In this document: positions 5,202 through 11,073 of the stretch, in pieces
Layout of the letters: each line of letters starts with the position of its first letter
Position numbering within the stretch: the first letter of the stretch is position 1
Assembly (NCBI GenBank): GCA_021788565.1
Contig: JAJYKO010000102.1
Span: forward strand, 1-11,073
Direction: 5' to 3'
Source of the DNA: Chloroflexota bacterium
Lineage (GTDB): Bacteria > Chloroflexota > UBA6077
DNA length: 11,073 bases
Translations under genes and position numbers: made by a program
Notes under the pieces: model-generated
Database searches by the model: none
What the model saw: the letters and a program-made list of their open reading frames with translations, nothing else
What the model was told of the DNA's origin: nothing

Positions 5202-6602
5202 TCAGGAGCCGGCGTTGTCCTCAACGCCGGCGGTCGATTGGCGCCCCGCCTGGGTTGTCCTCGACCCAGGCTCCTTCGACGAAATTTCCCGCAGCGCTAT
5301 ATCGCTTCGGTAGTGGCGGCCGTCGAATCGGATGAGATCTACGTTGCGATACACCTTTTCCCGTGCCTCGGCCATCGTGGCGCCACATGCGACGACGGAA
5401 AGTACGCGCCCCCCCGATGTCAGCACCGTTGTCGGACCATCCGAGCCTATCATCAGTTCCTTCTTCAGCTTCGCGAACGGGTCCTGCGACGGCACTGGGC
5501 CGATCTTCGTGCCACCCTGAAACACCAAAACCCCGTCCTCCAGATCGTCCAACCCAACGACGGGAAGACCGGTGCGATAGTCGCCCGGGTAGCCTCCGGA
5601 GGCCAGCACGACGCCACAGCAGGCCTTGTCTTCCCACTCGATGGCCTGCTGGTCCAGGCGGCCGTCCAGTACCGCGTTTACCACGTCCACCAGGTCCGTC
5701 TTCAGGAGCGGCAGCACAGCCTGGGTCTCAGGATCGCCGAAGCGGCAGTTGTATTCCAGCACTTTCGGGCCGTTCGCCGTGATCATCAGTCCCGCGTATA
5801 ACACCCCGCTGTAGGGGCGTCCTTCCGAGGCCAACGCCGCGATGGTCGGCTCCAGGATGGTCTTCTGGATCGTCTCCATCAGCTCAGTAGTGGCAAAGCT
5901 GGGTGGGGCGTAGGCTCCCATCCCACCGGTGTTCGGCCCCTGGTCGTTGTCGCCCACTCGCTTGTAGTCGCAAGACGGCACCATCGGCACTATCGTCTTG
6001 CCATCCGTGAACGTCAGGGCCGAGAGTTCCACCCCCTCCAGGAATTCCTCTAGAAGCACCCGCTCGCCGGCATGCCCGAGGGTCTTATCTACCATAAAAC
6101 CCTTGACGGCTCCCAGCGCTTCCTCTCGATCCCTGGCGATCACCACACCCTTGCCGGCGGCGTCGCCGTCTGCCTTTACCACGATCGGGTAGGAGCAGCG
6201 TTCCAGCGCTGCCTCTGCCTCGGCGAAGTCTTTGAGCACTTCGGCCCCGGCCGTTGGGATGTTGTACTTGGAGAGAAGCTCCTTAGTCCACGCCTTGCTG
6301 CCCTCTATCGCCGCGGCTGCTGCCGTTGGGCCGAAGACTCGCAGGTTGGCCTGCCGGAAGGCATCGACTATCCCACCGATGAGTGGACGCTCGGGGCCGA
6401 CAATGGTGAGGTCGATCCTGTTGCTGGCAGCCCAGTTAGTTAGCGACGCCACGTTCTCCGCCGCGATGGGCACGTTGTACGCGATGGCACCGGTGCCCGC
6501 GTTGCCCGGGGCGCAATACACCTGATCTACCTGTGGGCTGAGCAGCAACTTCCACACCAGCGCGTGCTCCCGCGACCCGCTGCCAATGACCAGTACCTTC
6601 AT
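5202..6602 (-). CDS. purD: Phosphoribosylamine-glycine ligase (GAR synthetase)
   Basis: PurD is an ATP-grasp enzyme that joins phosphoribosylamine and glycine to make GAR. Visible features are the N-terminal loop VIGSGSREHAL (5-15), PGNAGTG (32-38), VGPERPL (68-74), ATP-grasp lysines with KADGDAAGKGVVIA (143-156), GPNTGGMGAY (222-231), and LEYNCRFGDPETQ (282-294) with metal and phosphate ligands. It is 466 residues, about 40 longer than usual. Two additions explain this: roughly 20 extra residues at 368-391 (between FQGGTK and VLTSGGRVL) and a 26-residue low-complexity tail after SDIALREI (441-466). The tail is encoded by two hairpin repeats. ATG 6602 has GGGAG 7 nt upstream; guaA ends 4 nt before. 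Confidence 0.96.
   Translation of the reverse strand: MKVLVIGSGSREHALVWKLLLSPQVDQVYCAPGNAGTGAIAYNVPIAAENVASLTNWAASNRIDLTIVGPERPLIGGIVDAFRQANLRVFGPTAAAAAIEGSKAWTKELLSKYNIPTAGAEVLKDFAEAEAALERCSYPIVVKADGDAAGKGVVIARDREEALGAVKGFMVDKTLGHAGERVLLEEFLEGVELSALTFTDGKTIVPMVPSCDYKRVGDNDQGPNTGGMGAYAPPSFATTELMETIQKTILEPTIAALASEGRPYSGVLYAGLMITANGPKVLEYNCRFGDPETQAVLPLLKTDLVDVVNAVLDGRLDQQAIEWEDKACCGVVLASGGYPGDYRTGLPVVGLDDLEDGVLVFQGGTKIGPVPSQDPFAKLKKELMIGSDGPTTVLTSGGRVLSVVACGATMAEAREKVYRNVDLIRFDGRHYRSDIALREISSKEPGSRTTQAGRQSTAGVEDNAGS
5205..5274. repeat. Twin palindromes with shared loop inside the purD 3' end
   Basis: Two 24-bp hairpins lie at 5208-5231 (perfect 10-bp arms GCCGGCGTTG and CAACGCCGGC) and 5248-5271 (arms GCCTGGGTTG and CGACCCAGGC, one T-G wobble). 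Both have the same 4-nt loop, TCCT on the + strand and AGGA in the purD transcript. They start 40 bp apart and are enclosed by GGAGCC (5205-5210) and GGCTCC (5269-5274). They are read in different frames (GSRTTQ versus VEDNAG), so the similarity is at the nucleotide level. They could act as a stem-loop cluster near the purD-purE junction. Confidence 0.85.
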
Positions 6603-6606
6603 CGGC

Positions 6607-8223
6607 CTACTCCCATTCGATAGTGGACGGGGGCTTGGAGCTGATGTCGTACACCACCCGGTTCACCCCGGGCACCTCGTTGACGATCCGGTTGGACATC
6701 CTGGCGAGAACGTCGTAGGGTACCCGCGCCCAGTCCGCCGTCATCCCGTCGTCGCTGTTGACTATGCGCACCGCTACCACATTCGCGTAAGTGCGTCCGT
6801 CACCCATTACCCCCACGGTCTGTAGCGGCGTCAGCACCGCGAAACTCTGCCACACCTCGCGGTAGAGGCCTGCCTTTCTTATCTCGTCGGTGACCACGGC
6901 GTCGGCACGGCGCAGCGTTTCCAATCGCTCCGGCGTCACCTCGCCGATGATCCGCACAGCCAGCCCGGGGCCCGGGAACGGTTGTCGCCACACCATCTCT
7001 TCCGGAAGCTCAAGCTCGGTGCCGACGCGCCGAACCTCGTCTTTGAACAGGTAGCGCAGCGGCTCCACCAGGGCGAACTGCATCTTCTCCGGAAGGCCGC
7101 CGACGTTGTGGTGCGTCTTGATACGCGCTGCCGCCGTAGTGTCGTAGGATGTGCTCTCAATCACGTCCGGGTACAGGGTGCCCTGTGCCAGGAAATCGAC
7201 CTGGCCCAGCTTCAGCGCTTCCTCCTCGAAGACCCGGATGAACTCTCCACCGATAATCCGTCGCTTCAATTCCGGGTCAACCACGCCAGCAAGCTTGCTG
7301 AGGAAGCGATCGGTCGCGTCCACGTACACGACGTTCATATGGAGGTTTCGGCGGAAGGTGTCCAGTGCCTTTTCGGCCTCGTTGAGACGGAGGACGCCGT
7401 TGTTTACGAAGACGCAGGTGAGGTGGTCGCCGATGGCCCGGTGGACGAGGGTGGCTGCCACCGCGGAGTCGACGCCACCGGAGAGGGCGCATATGACGCG
7501 GCCGTCGCCAACCTGCTCCCGTATCCTCGCGGTGGTCTCTGTGATGTAGGACCCTGCCGTCCAGTTGCCGGTACAGCCGCACTCTCTGTAGAGGAAGTTC
7601 TTTATGATCTCCTTGCCCAGGGGAGTGTGGACCACCTCCGGGTGGAACTGGATGCCGACCATGCCGGAGCCATTACCCATCGCCGCGAGGGGCGAATTCT
7701 CCGTGTGGGCGAGCGGTCTGAAACCTTCCGGCATCCGTGTTATGACGTCACCATGGCTCATCCACACCTGGAGGGACGCGGGCAGTCCTTCGAAAATGGG
7801 CGCCACAGGTTCGTTCAGTGTCAGAACCGCGTGGCCGTACTCTCGCCTGGAGCCTGGGGCCACTTCCCCACCCAGCTGGTGGGCCAGCAGCTGCATCCCG
7901 TAGCAGATGCCCAGGATGGGCAGTCCGCTCTTCAGGATGTGCTCGGACAGCTGAGGTGCGCCTTCCTGGTAAACGCTGGCGGGACCTCCGGAGAGGATGA
8001 ACCCCCTGGGGTTGAGGGCGGCGATCCGTTCCGGGCTCGCGTTGTAGGGGATCAGCTCGCAGTAGACGTTGCACTCGCGCACACGCCTCGCGATGAGCTG
8101 GCTGTACTGGGAGCCAAAATCGATAACCGCCACTGCCTCCCGGGGCTGTGGCGGCGCGGGGATCTGCGTTTCCTGTCGATCGGTCGTAGTGGGTTCCTCC
8201 TCCGTCGAGTGCTGCTTGCCCAA
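6607..8223 (-). CDS. guaA: GMP synthase (glutamine-hydrolysing)
   Basis: GuaA aminates XMP to GMP using glutamine-derived ammonia and ATP. It is the two-domain type. The N-terminal class I glutaminase has the nucleophile Cys107 in [15 protein letters not shown] and His194/Glu196 in [11 protein letters not shown]. The ATP pyrophosphatase domain begins near residue 240 with the PP-loop SGGVDSAV (248-255). The C-terminal dimerisation and XMP-binding region includes [16 protein letters not shown] and ends with the canonical KPPSTIEWE. The 538 residues include an unusual acidic/Thr-Pro leader of about 28 residues before [21 protein letters not shown]. The TTG start at 8223 has no Shine-Dalgarno. 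A GTG at codon 31 (8133) is a possible later start, although GGAGGAGG within the leader is not well spaced for it. First gene of the operon; purD follows after 4 nt. Confidence 0.96.
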   Translation of the reverse strand: MGKQHSTEEEPTTTDRQETQIPAPPQPREAVAVIDFGSQYSQLIARRVRECNVYCELIPYNASPERIAALNPRGFILSGGPASVYQEGAPQLSEHILKSGLPILGICYGMQLLAHQLGGEVAPGSRREYGHAVLTLNEPVAPIFEGLPASLQVWMSHGDVITRMPEGFRPLAHTENSPLAAMGNGSGMVGIQFHPEVVHTPLGKEIIKNFLYRECGCTGNWTAGSYITETTARIREQVGDGRVICALSGGVDSAVAATLVHRAIGDHLTCVFVNNGVLRLNEAEKALDTFRRNLHMNVVYVDATDRFLSKLAGVVDPELKRRIIGGEFIRVFEEEALKLGQVDFLAQGTLYPDVIESTSYDTTAAARIKTHHNVGGLPEKMQFALVEPLRYLFKDEVRRVGTELELPEEMVWRQPFPGPGLAVRIIGEVTPERLETLRRADAVVTDEIRKAGLYREVWQSFAVLTPLQTVGVMGDGRTYANVVAVRIVNSDDGMTADWARVPYDVLARMSNRIVNEVPGVNRVVYDISSKPPSTIEWE

Positions 8224-8386
8224 TTCCGAGTGAGGCGGAAGAGTCTGCGCGGGCGCCCCGAACCTGCCGGGAGCATATCAACCGGATGGGGCAAAGTCAA
8301 GGAGACGCCGGAGGCCGTAGGACTACTGCCCGATGTGACAACAGAACCTGCGACGAACCTCTAAAGAAATCTTAAGAGCTGCCGAT

Positions 8387-8392
8387 ATTATA
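8387..8392 (-). promoter_or_regulatory. Candidate -10 box for the purine operon
   Basis: A perfect TATAAT lies on the minus strand in the only AT-rich part of the spacer, about 165 bp before the guaA start. The -35 position is poor (CTTCGA-like at 16-bp spacing). It would give a 5' leader of about 155 nt. An imperfect dyad CTCTAAAG-AAAT-CTTAAGAG (8359-8378) lies at the expected start of transcription and could be an operator. On the + strand the same bases offer TATTAT (8386-8391) for the GGDEF gene, also with a poor -35. Confidence 0.45.
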
Positions 8393-8622
8393 CAGTGTCA
8401 GACCGTTCTCGAAGCTGCGATGTGGCGGAGTGGGAGATAGCAGCTGGATGAAGGGATACACACCGCGACTTTCGGAACCTGGTCGACGGCCTCCAGCTCT
8501 TCAGGGCGGGCGCACGCGCGTACCTGAGGATTCCCCTTTCAGCCCATCGCTCTCGTGGCGATGGGCCCTCCCCTTGTGCGGCTCACGAGAATGAGCACGT
8601 TTGATGGCAAAGAGGAGACGGA
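8393..8622 (+). promoter_or_regulatory. Structured leader of the GGDEF gene (candidate cis-regulatory RNA)
   Basis: This gene-free stretch holds several possible hairpins: AGCTGC/GCAGCT (8413-8418 with 8440-8445), CTTCAGG/CCTGAGG around 8496-8529, and a strong 9-bp stem GCCCATCGC/GCGATGGGC (8542-8550 with 8558-8566, 7-nt loop). Directly after the last stem, CTCCCCTT (8568-8575) can pair with AAGAGGAG (8610-8617) at seven of eight positions, covering the Shine-Dalgarno of the GGDEF gene. Two tiny frames, 8448-8594 (48 codons) and 8591-8626 (11 codons), are linked to each other and to the GGDEF start by ATGA overlaps, but neither has a good ribosome site. I do not recognise a known riboswitch consensus here. 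Confidence 0.4.
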
Positions 8623-9174
8623 ATGAATAGATCATCCACGGCCTGCAGCCTCGAACAACCCGGAACGGATCCAACAACCGGGCTCTGCAGCGCCAGGTAC
8701 TTCAACCGGATCCTGCGAGAGGAACTGCGACGGGCTGCTCGTTTCGGCCTCCCACTCTCTGTCCTGCTGGCCGACCTGGACCTCTTGAGAGATATCAACA
8801 GCAGCTTTGGGCGTTCCGCTGGAGATCTGGCTTTGACCGGAACGGCAGAGATCATCTACCGCAATGTGCGACAGGGCGACGTCGTCTCGAGGCTTGGTGG
8901 TGAGGAATTCGCTGTCATACTTCCTGAAACCGAAGCAGAGGAGGCGCTCGCCGTCGCGGAGCGGATACGGGAGAAGGTGGCGAGCACCTGCTTCTCTATA
9001 GCTACAAGCACCCGACCAATCGAAGTCACTATCAGCGTTGGCATCGCCGCCTACCCGGTTCACGGTGCGGTGGCGAAGGACGTCCTCCATCAGGCCAACC
9101 AGGCTGTCTACCATGCCAAGCTGTGCGGACGAAACCGCGCGTGCATAGCCACCACGTTTGGCGCAGGGGACTAA
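8623..9174 (+). CDS. Stand-alone GGDEF domain protein (putative diguanylate cyclase)
   Basis: Diguanylate cyclases join two GTP to c-di-GMP. The 183-residue protein is one GGDEF domain with no membrane segment or sensor, opening with DPTTGLCSARYFNRIL (16-31). Asp51 is the expected first metal ligand, Asn59 and Asp68 are nucleotide-contact positions, and the active-site motif is GGEEF (92-96). An inhibitory I-site RQGD (83-86) lies exactly five residues before it. The end has AKLCGRNR (165-172). Several usual residues differ: DLDLLRDINS instead of DxDxFKxxND, GRSAGD instead of GHxxGD, and QANQAVY instead of ADxALY. Activity is therefore likely but not certain. Start ATG 8623 has GAGGAG (8612-8617) 5 nt upstream. 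It is convergent with the kinase gene. Confidence 0.9.
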   Translation: MNRSSTACSLEQPGTDPTTGLCSARYFNRILREELRRAARFGLPLSVLLADLDLLRDINSSFGRSAGDLALTGTAEIIYRNVRQGDVVSRLGGEEFAVILPETEAEEALAVAERIREKVASTCFSIATSTRPIEVTISVGIAAYPVHGAVAKDVLHQANQAVYHAKLCGRNRACIATTFGAGD

Positions 9175-9189
9175 ACCAAGGCCAGGATG

Positions 9190-9257
9190 AAACCCGCGGA
9201 GTCTCGGGGATCACGGCGCGTCAGTTCAGGATCAGGGGCCAAAGACCCCGCGGGTTT
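9190..9257. terminator. Long inverted repeat between convergent genes, likely two-way terminator
   Basis: AAACCCGCGG (9190-9199) is exactly complementary to CCGCGGGTTT (9248-9257). Pairing continues inward with mismatches through GTCT/AGAC and GG/CC, leaving a loop of roughly 30 nt. It lies between the stops of the GGDEF gene (9174) and the kinase gene (9273). Outer A and T triplets give a short T run on each strand after a GC-rich stem, as in a weak intrinsic terminator working both ways. The loop is longer than usual. Confidence 0.6.
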
Positions 9258-9272
9258 GGTCGCCGCTTTACT

Positions 9273-10748
9273 TTAGATCGTTGGCTCGCGATGGGAAGGC
9301 GCGGGGAGGCTGAAACTGAAGGTGCTTCCCTTGCCCACCTCGCTCTCGACCCAGATGCGCCCACCGTGGGCTTCCACTATCAGCCGGACGATGTGCAGCC
9401 CCAATCCCAGTCCCTCGGACCTCGCAGCATCACCTGCCCGATAGTACCGGTCGAAAATGTGGGTGACGTCGTCGGCTGCGATCCCCATTCCCTGGTCGGC
9501 CACCGATACGATGACCTCACCATCACTGGGGCTCACCGTCACCGCTACCGGTGTCCCTGGAGGGGAATACTTCAGGGCGTTGCCTATGAGGTTGACAACG
9601 ACCCGCTCGATGCGCTCCAGGTCCACGGCGACGCGCGGCATAAGTCCCTCGCAATGGATTGTCAGCCGAATCCGCTCCTCAGCCGTGGATGTGCGCTCCG
9701 CGATATCGGTCACCGCCGGACACAGATCCACCAGTTCTGTGTGTATAGGGAGCTTGCCTGACTCCAGGCGAGCGGTGTCTACTAGTTCCTCGATCATACT
9801 ATTCATGTGGTGCGCGTTCTTGGCGATGATCTCCGCGTTGCGGGCCTCTCGGTCCATTCCGTTGTCCGTCAACCATCGCTGAAGCCAGCTCGCGTGTCCC
9901 ATGATCGGCGTGAGAGGGCCGCGAAGGTCGTGAGAGATCATCCGCAAGTAATCGTCCCGCTGCTCCTCCAGATCATGGAGGGCAGTGATGTCCGTCATGG
10001 TTGCCACAGCGCCCAACAGCTCGCCCTCAGGGGTCACGATCGGTGCCGCGCTCATGGATACCCAGATAGGGCGGTCCCCTGGGTGAAAGACCATTATCGC
10101 CCCTCGCACGGTCTCTCGCCGGAGGGCGCGAGGAACGGGCATATCCTCTGGCCTGACGGGCCTACCACTGGCCAGCTGTCCATGGAGGGTCGCGATCCGC
10201 TCGCTCAACGGCAGAGATCTCTCCAGCGGCGAGTAGCGCAAAATGCCCCTGGCAGCAGCATTCATCTGGACGATTTCGCCCGTCGGCCCGATTATCACCA
10301 CCCCATTGGCTATGGATGCTATGGTTGCATCCAGCTCCGCCGCTCGGCGGCGTGCCTCCTGGCTGAGCGTGAGCTCTCGAGCACTGGCCACCACCAGCTG
10401 TTCGTTGGTTCTTCGAAGCCCTGCCAGCAACCCCTCTCGGTCCTCCTCGGCTCGCTGCCGCTGGGCGATTTCGCTTGCAAGGGGGCGATACACCAGGAAG
10501 TAGAGGGCCGGACAGACGACCACCGTCAGCAGGCTCGCATCGGCCAGCGCGCTCATCTGGTAGGGCAACGGAGACAACAGTGGCCGAAGGAACAGCATGA
10601 TGATCAGTTCGACGCCAAAGATCCCGGCGGCGACCACCACCAGGAGACGCAGGACCCTCACGGAAGCATGGTGATGCCACGCGGGAAGGTCACGATTCTC
10701 GCGTAAAGAAGCTTCTAGGTTCTCCCCGGAGTTATCAGGTTCGAGCAT
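9273..10748 (-). CDS. Membrane-bound PAS sensor histidine kinase
   Basis: A two-component sensor that phosphorylates itself on His and passes the phosphate to a regulator, very likely the OmpR-type protein encoded just upstream. From ATG 10748 it has 491 residues: a polar N-terminus; two membrane helices (about 30-54 and 71-87) with only a short loop between; a coiled-coil (about 92-140); a PAS domain (about 142-255, with NGVVIIGPTGEIVQMNAAARGIL); a HisKA domain with His273 in MISHDLRGPLTPI; and an HATPase_c domain with N-box NLIGNALKYSP (386-396), DQGMGIA (418-424) and GLGLGLHIV (446-454). The tiny outside loop suggests sensing within the membrane or cytoplasm. A GTG at 10802 would add 18 residues but neither start has a good Shine-Dalgarno, so the 5' end is uncertain. 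Confidence 0.93.
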   Translation of the reverse strand: MLEPDNSGENLEASLRENRDLPAWHHHASVRVLRLLVVVAAGIFGVELIIMLFLRPLLSPLPYQMSALADASLLTVVVCPALYFLVYRPLASEIAQRQRAEEDREGLLAGLRRTNEQLVVASARELTLSQEARRRAAELDATIASIANGVVIIGPTGEIVQMNAAARGILRYSPLERSLPLSERIATLHGQLASGRPVRPEDMPVPRALRRETVRGAIMVFHPGDRPIWVSMSAAPIVTPEGELLGAVATMTDITALHDLEEQRDDYLRMISHDLRGPLTPIMGHASWLQRWLTDNGMDREARNAEIIAKNAHHMNSMIEELVDTARLESGKLPIHTELVDLCPAVTDIAERTSTAEERIRLTIHCEGLMPRVAVDLERIERVVVNLIGNALKYSPPGTPVAVTVSPSDGEVIVSVADQGMGIAADDVTHIFDRYYRAGDAARSEGLGLGLHIVRLIVEAHGGRIWVESEVGKGSTFSFSLPAPSHREPTI

Positions 10749-10840
10749 GGATCTCGCCACGGGTCGGTCAACGGCAAGAAATACAGGTGGCCCCACGTAC
10801 ACGAAGTGCGCGGAGCCGCAACGCCCGATCCATCAGCCTA

Positions 10841-10856
10841 TGTTAACAGTTTAACC
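10841..10856 (-). promoter_or_regulatory. Possible operator or promoter element between regulator and kinase
   Basis: Reading the minus strand, GGTTAAACTGTTAACA contains two GTTAA half-sites 8 bp apart, and TGTTAACA is itself a palindrome. It is the only AT-rich island in the regulator-kinase gap. OmpR-family proteins often bind direct repeats of TTAACA-like form, so autoregulation is conceivable. Spacing does not match a known box exactly. Confidence 0.25.
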
Positions 10857-10918
10857 GGTCAGAGCACTACCCCGGGGAATCGTCGAATCATCGCTTCAGA
10901 AGCAGTCCACGATCCGGA

Positions 10919-11073
10919 TCAAGTTCCGGTGGGGCGATACTCGAGGGCCTGGAAGACGTAGCCTGCTCCCCTGACGGTTCTGATGTACCTGGGATCGTTG
11001 GGGTCCGACTCCACCTTCTGCCTCAGCCTCCTGATGTACACGTCCACCGTGTTGTTGTTTCCATCGTAGTCGT
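10919..11073 (-). CDS. OmpR/PhoB-family response regulator, C-terminal DNA-binding end (partial)
   Basis: The right edge cuts this gene; 50 residues and a TGA stop remain. They form the end of a winged-helix DNA-binding domain: [14 protein letters not shown] is the recognition-helix region and [13 protein letters not shown] is the signature wing and last strand, followed by a short tail [10 protein letters not shown]. The receiver domain should lie outside the window. The kinase gene follows on the same strand after 116-170 nt, the usual regulator-kinase order. The wide gap suggests the kinase may have its own promoter or a weakly coupled start. Confidence 0.93.
   Translation of the reverse strand, partial: DYDGNNNTVDVYIRRLRQKVESDPNDPRYIRTVRGAGYVFQALEYRPTGT

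Noticed and set aside
4419..5801. Long + strand open frame (460 codons) across purB, purE and purD
   Set aside because: It spans three well-supported genes on the other strand and their junctions, with no recognisable motif.
5809..5822. CTGTAGGGGCG inside purD as another copy of the palindrome family
   Set aside because: It codes the conserved PurD stretch GRPYSGVLYAG and has no matching CCCCTAC arm nearby.
6982..8364. Long open frame (460 codons) antisense to guaA
   Set aside because: It is a shadow of guaA codon bias. The guaA frame carries all catalytic motifs and the antisense product matches no family I know.
8224..8386. Purine (guanine) riboswitch in the guaA leader
   Set aside because: The leader contains a GATATG string, but the conserved core (paired loops and the GTTTCTACC-like joining region) is missing, so this is chance.
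8448..8594. 48-codon frame as a real small protein gene
   Set aside because: No good ribosome site, an Arg/Pro/Ser-rich composition typical of GC-rich noncoding sequence, and it runs through the 8542-8566 hairpin. Kept only as part of the leader observation.
8393..8622. c-di-GMP (GEMM) riboswitch upstream of the GGDEF gene
   Set aside because: The conserved GEMM core around GGUCACGCACAGGGCAAACC is not found on either strand.

Overview
The window is GC-rich bacterial chromosome holding housekeeping biosynthesis genes followed by signalling genes. No phage, transposase, CRISPR or defence gene is visible. The gene content, and the many GTAGGGG...CCCCTAC palindromes between genes, remind me of environmental Chloroflexota (Dehalococcoidia/SAR202-like genomes). 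This assignment is an impression from pattern memory, not a proven placement.

Layout. (1) 1-2124, + strand: the last 18 codons of a gene that is probably hisC, then a 248-bp gap filled by a 46-bp-period tandem array of palindromes, then hisB (histidine synthesis), and 6 bp later an MFS transporter. (2) 2125-2219: a short convergent spacer with a perfect 28-bp palindrome. (3) 8223 down to 2220, - strand: a compact purine operon, guaA-purD-purE-purB-purC-purS. Junctions are +4, +21, +30, -4 and -14 nt, and it uses two well-supported non-ATG starts (TTG for purB, GTG for purE). (4) 8224-8622: a 399-bp divergent spacer with a TATAAT box facing guaA and a structured leader facing the next gene. 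(5) 8623-9174, + strand: a single-domain GGDEF protein. (6) 9175-9272: a convergent spacer with a long inverted repeat, probably a two-way terminator. (7) 10748 down to 9273, - strand: a membrane PAS histidine kinase, preceded on the same strand by the C-terminus of an OmpR-family response regulator (10919-11073, cut by the window edge).

How it works together. PurD, PurS (part of FGAM synthase), PurE, PurC and PurB cover five steps of the route from phosphoribosylamine to AICAR, and PurB also converts adenylosuccinate to AMP. GuaA makes GMP from XMP. PurF, PurN, PurQ, PurL, PurM, PurH, PurK, PurA and GuaB are not in the window. The kinase and regulator form a standard two-component pair. The nearby GGDEF protein would make or sense c-di-GMP, but nothing here ties it directly to the pair.

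The least ordinary signals are in the nucleotide sequence rather than the protein families: the exact-period palindrome array between hisC and hisB whose last copy contributes the hisB ribosome-binding site; palindrome arms that contain TAG stop codons; two matching AGGA-loop hairpins read in different frames inside the extended purD C-terminus; and a leader that could mask the GGDEF Shine-Dalgarno sequence. I see no convincing new multi-gene system.
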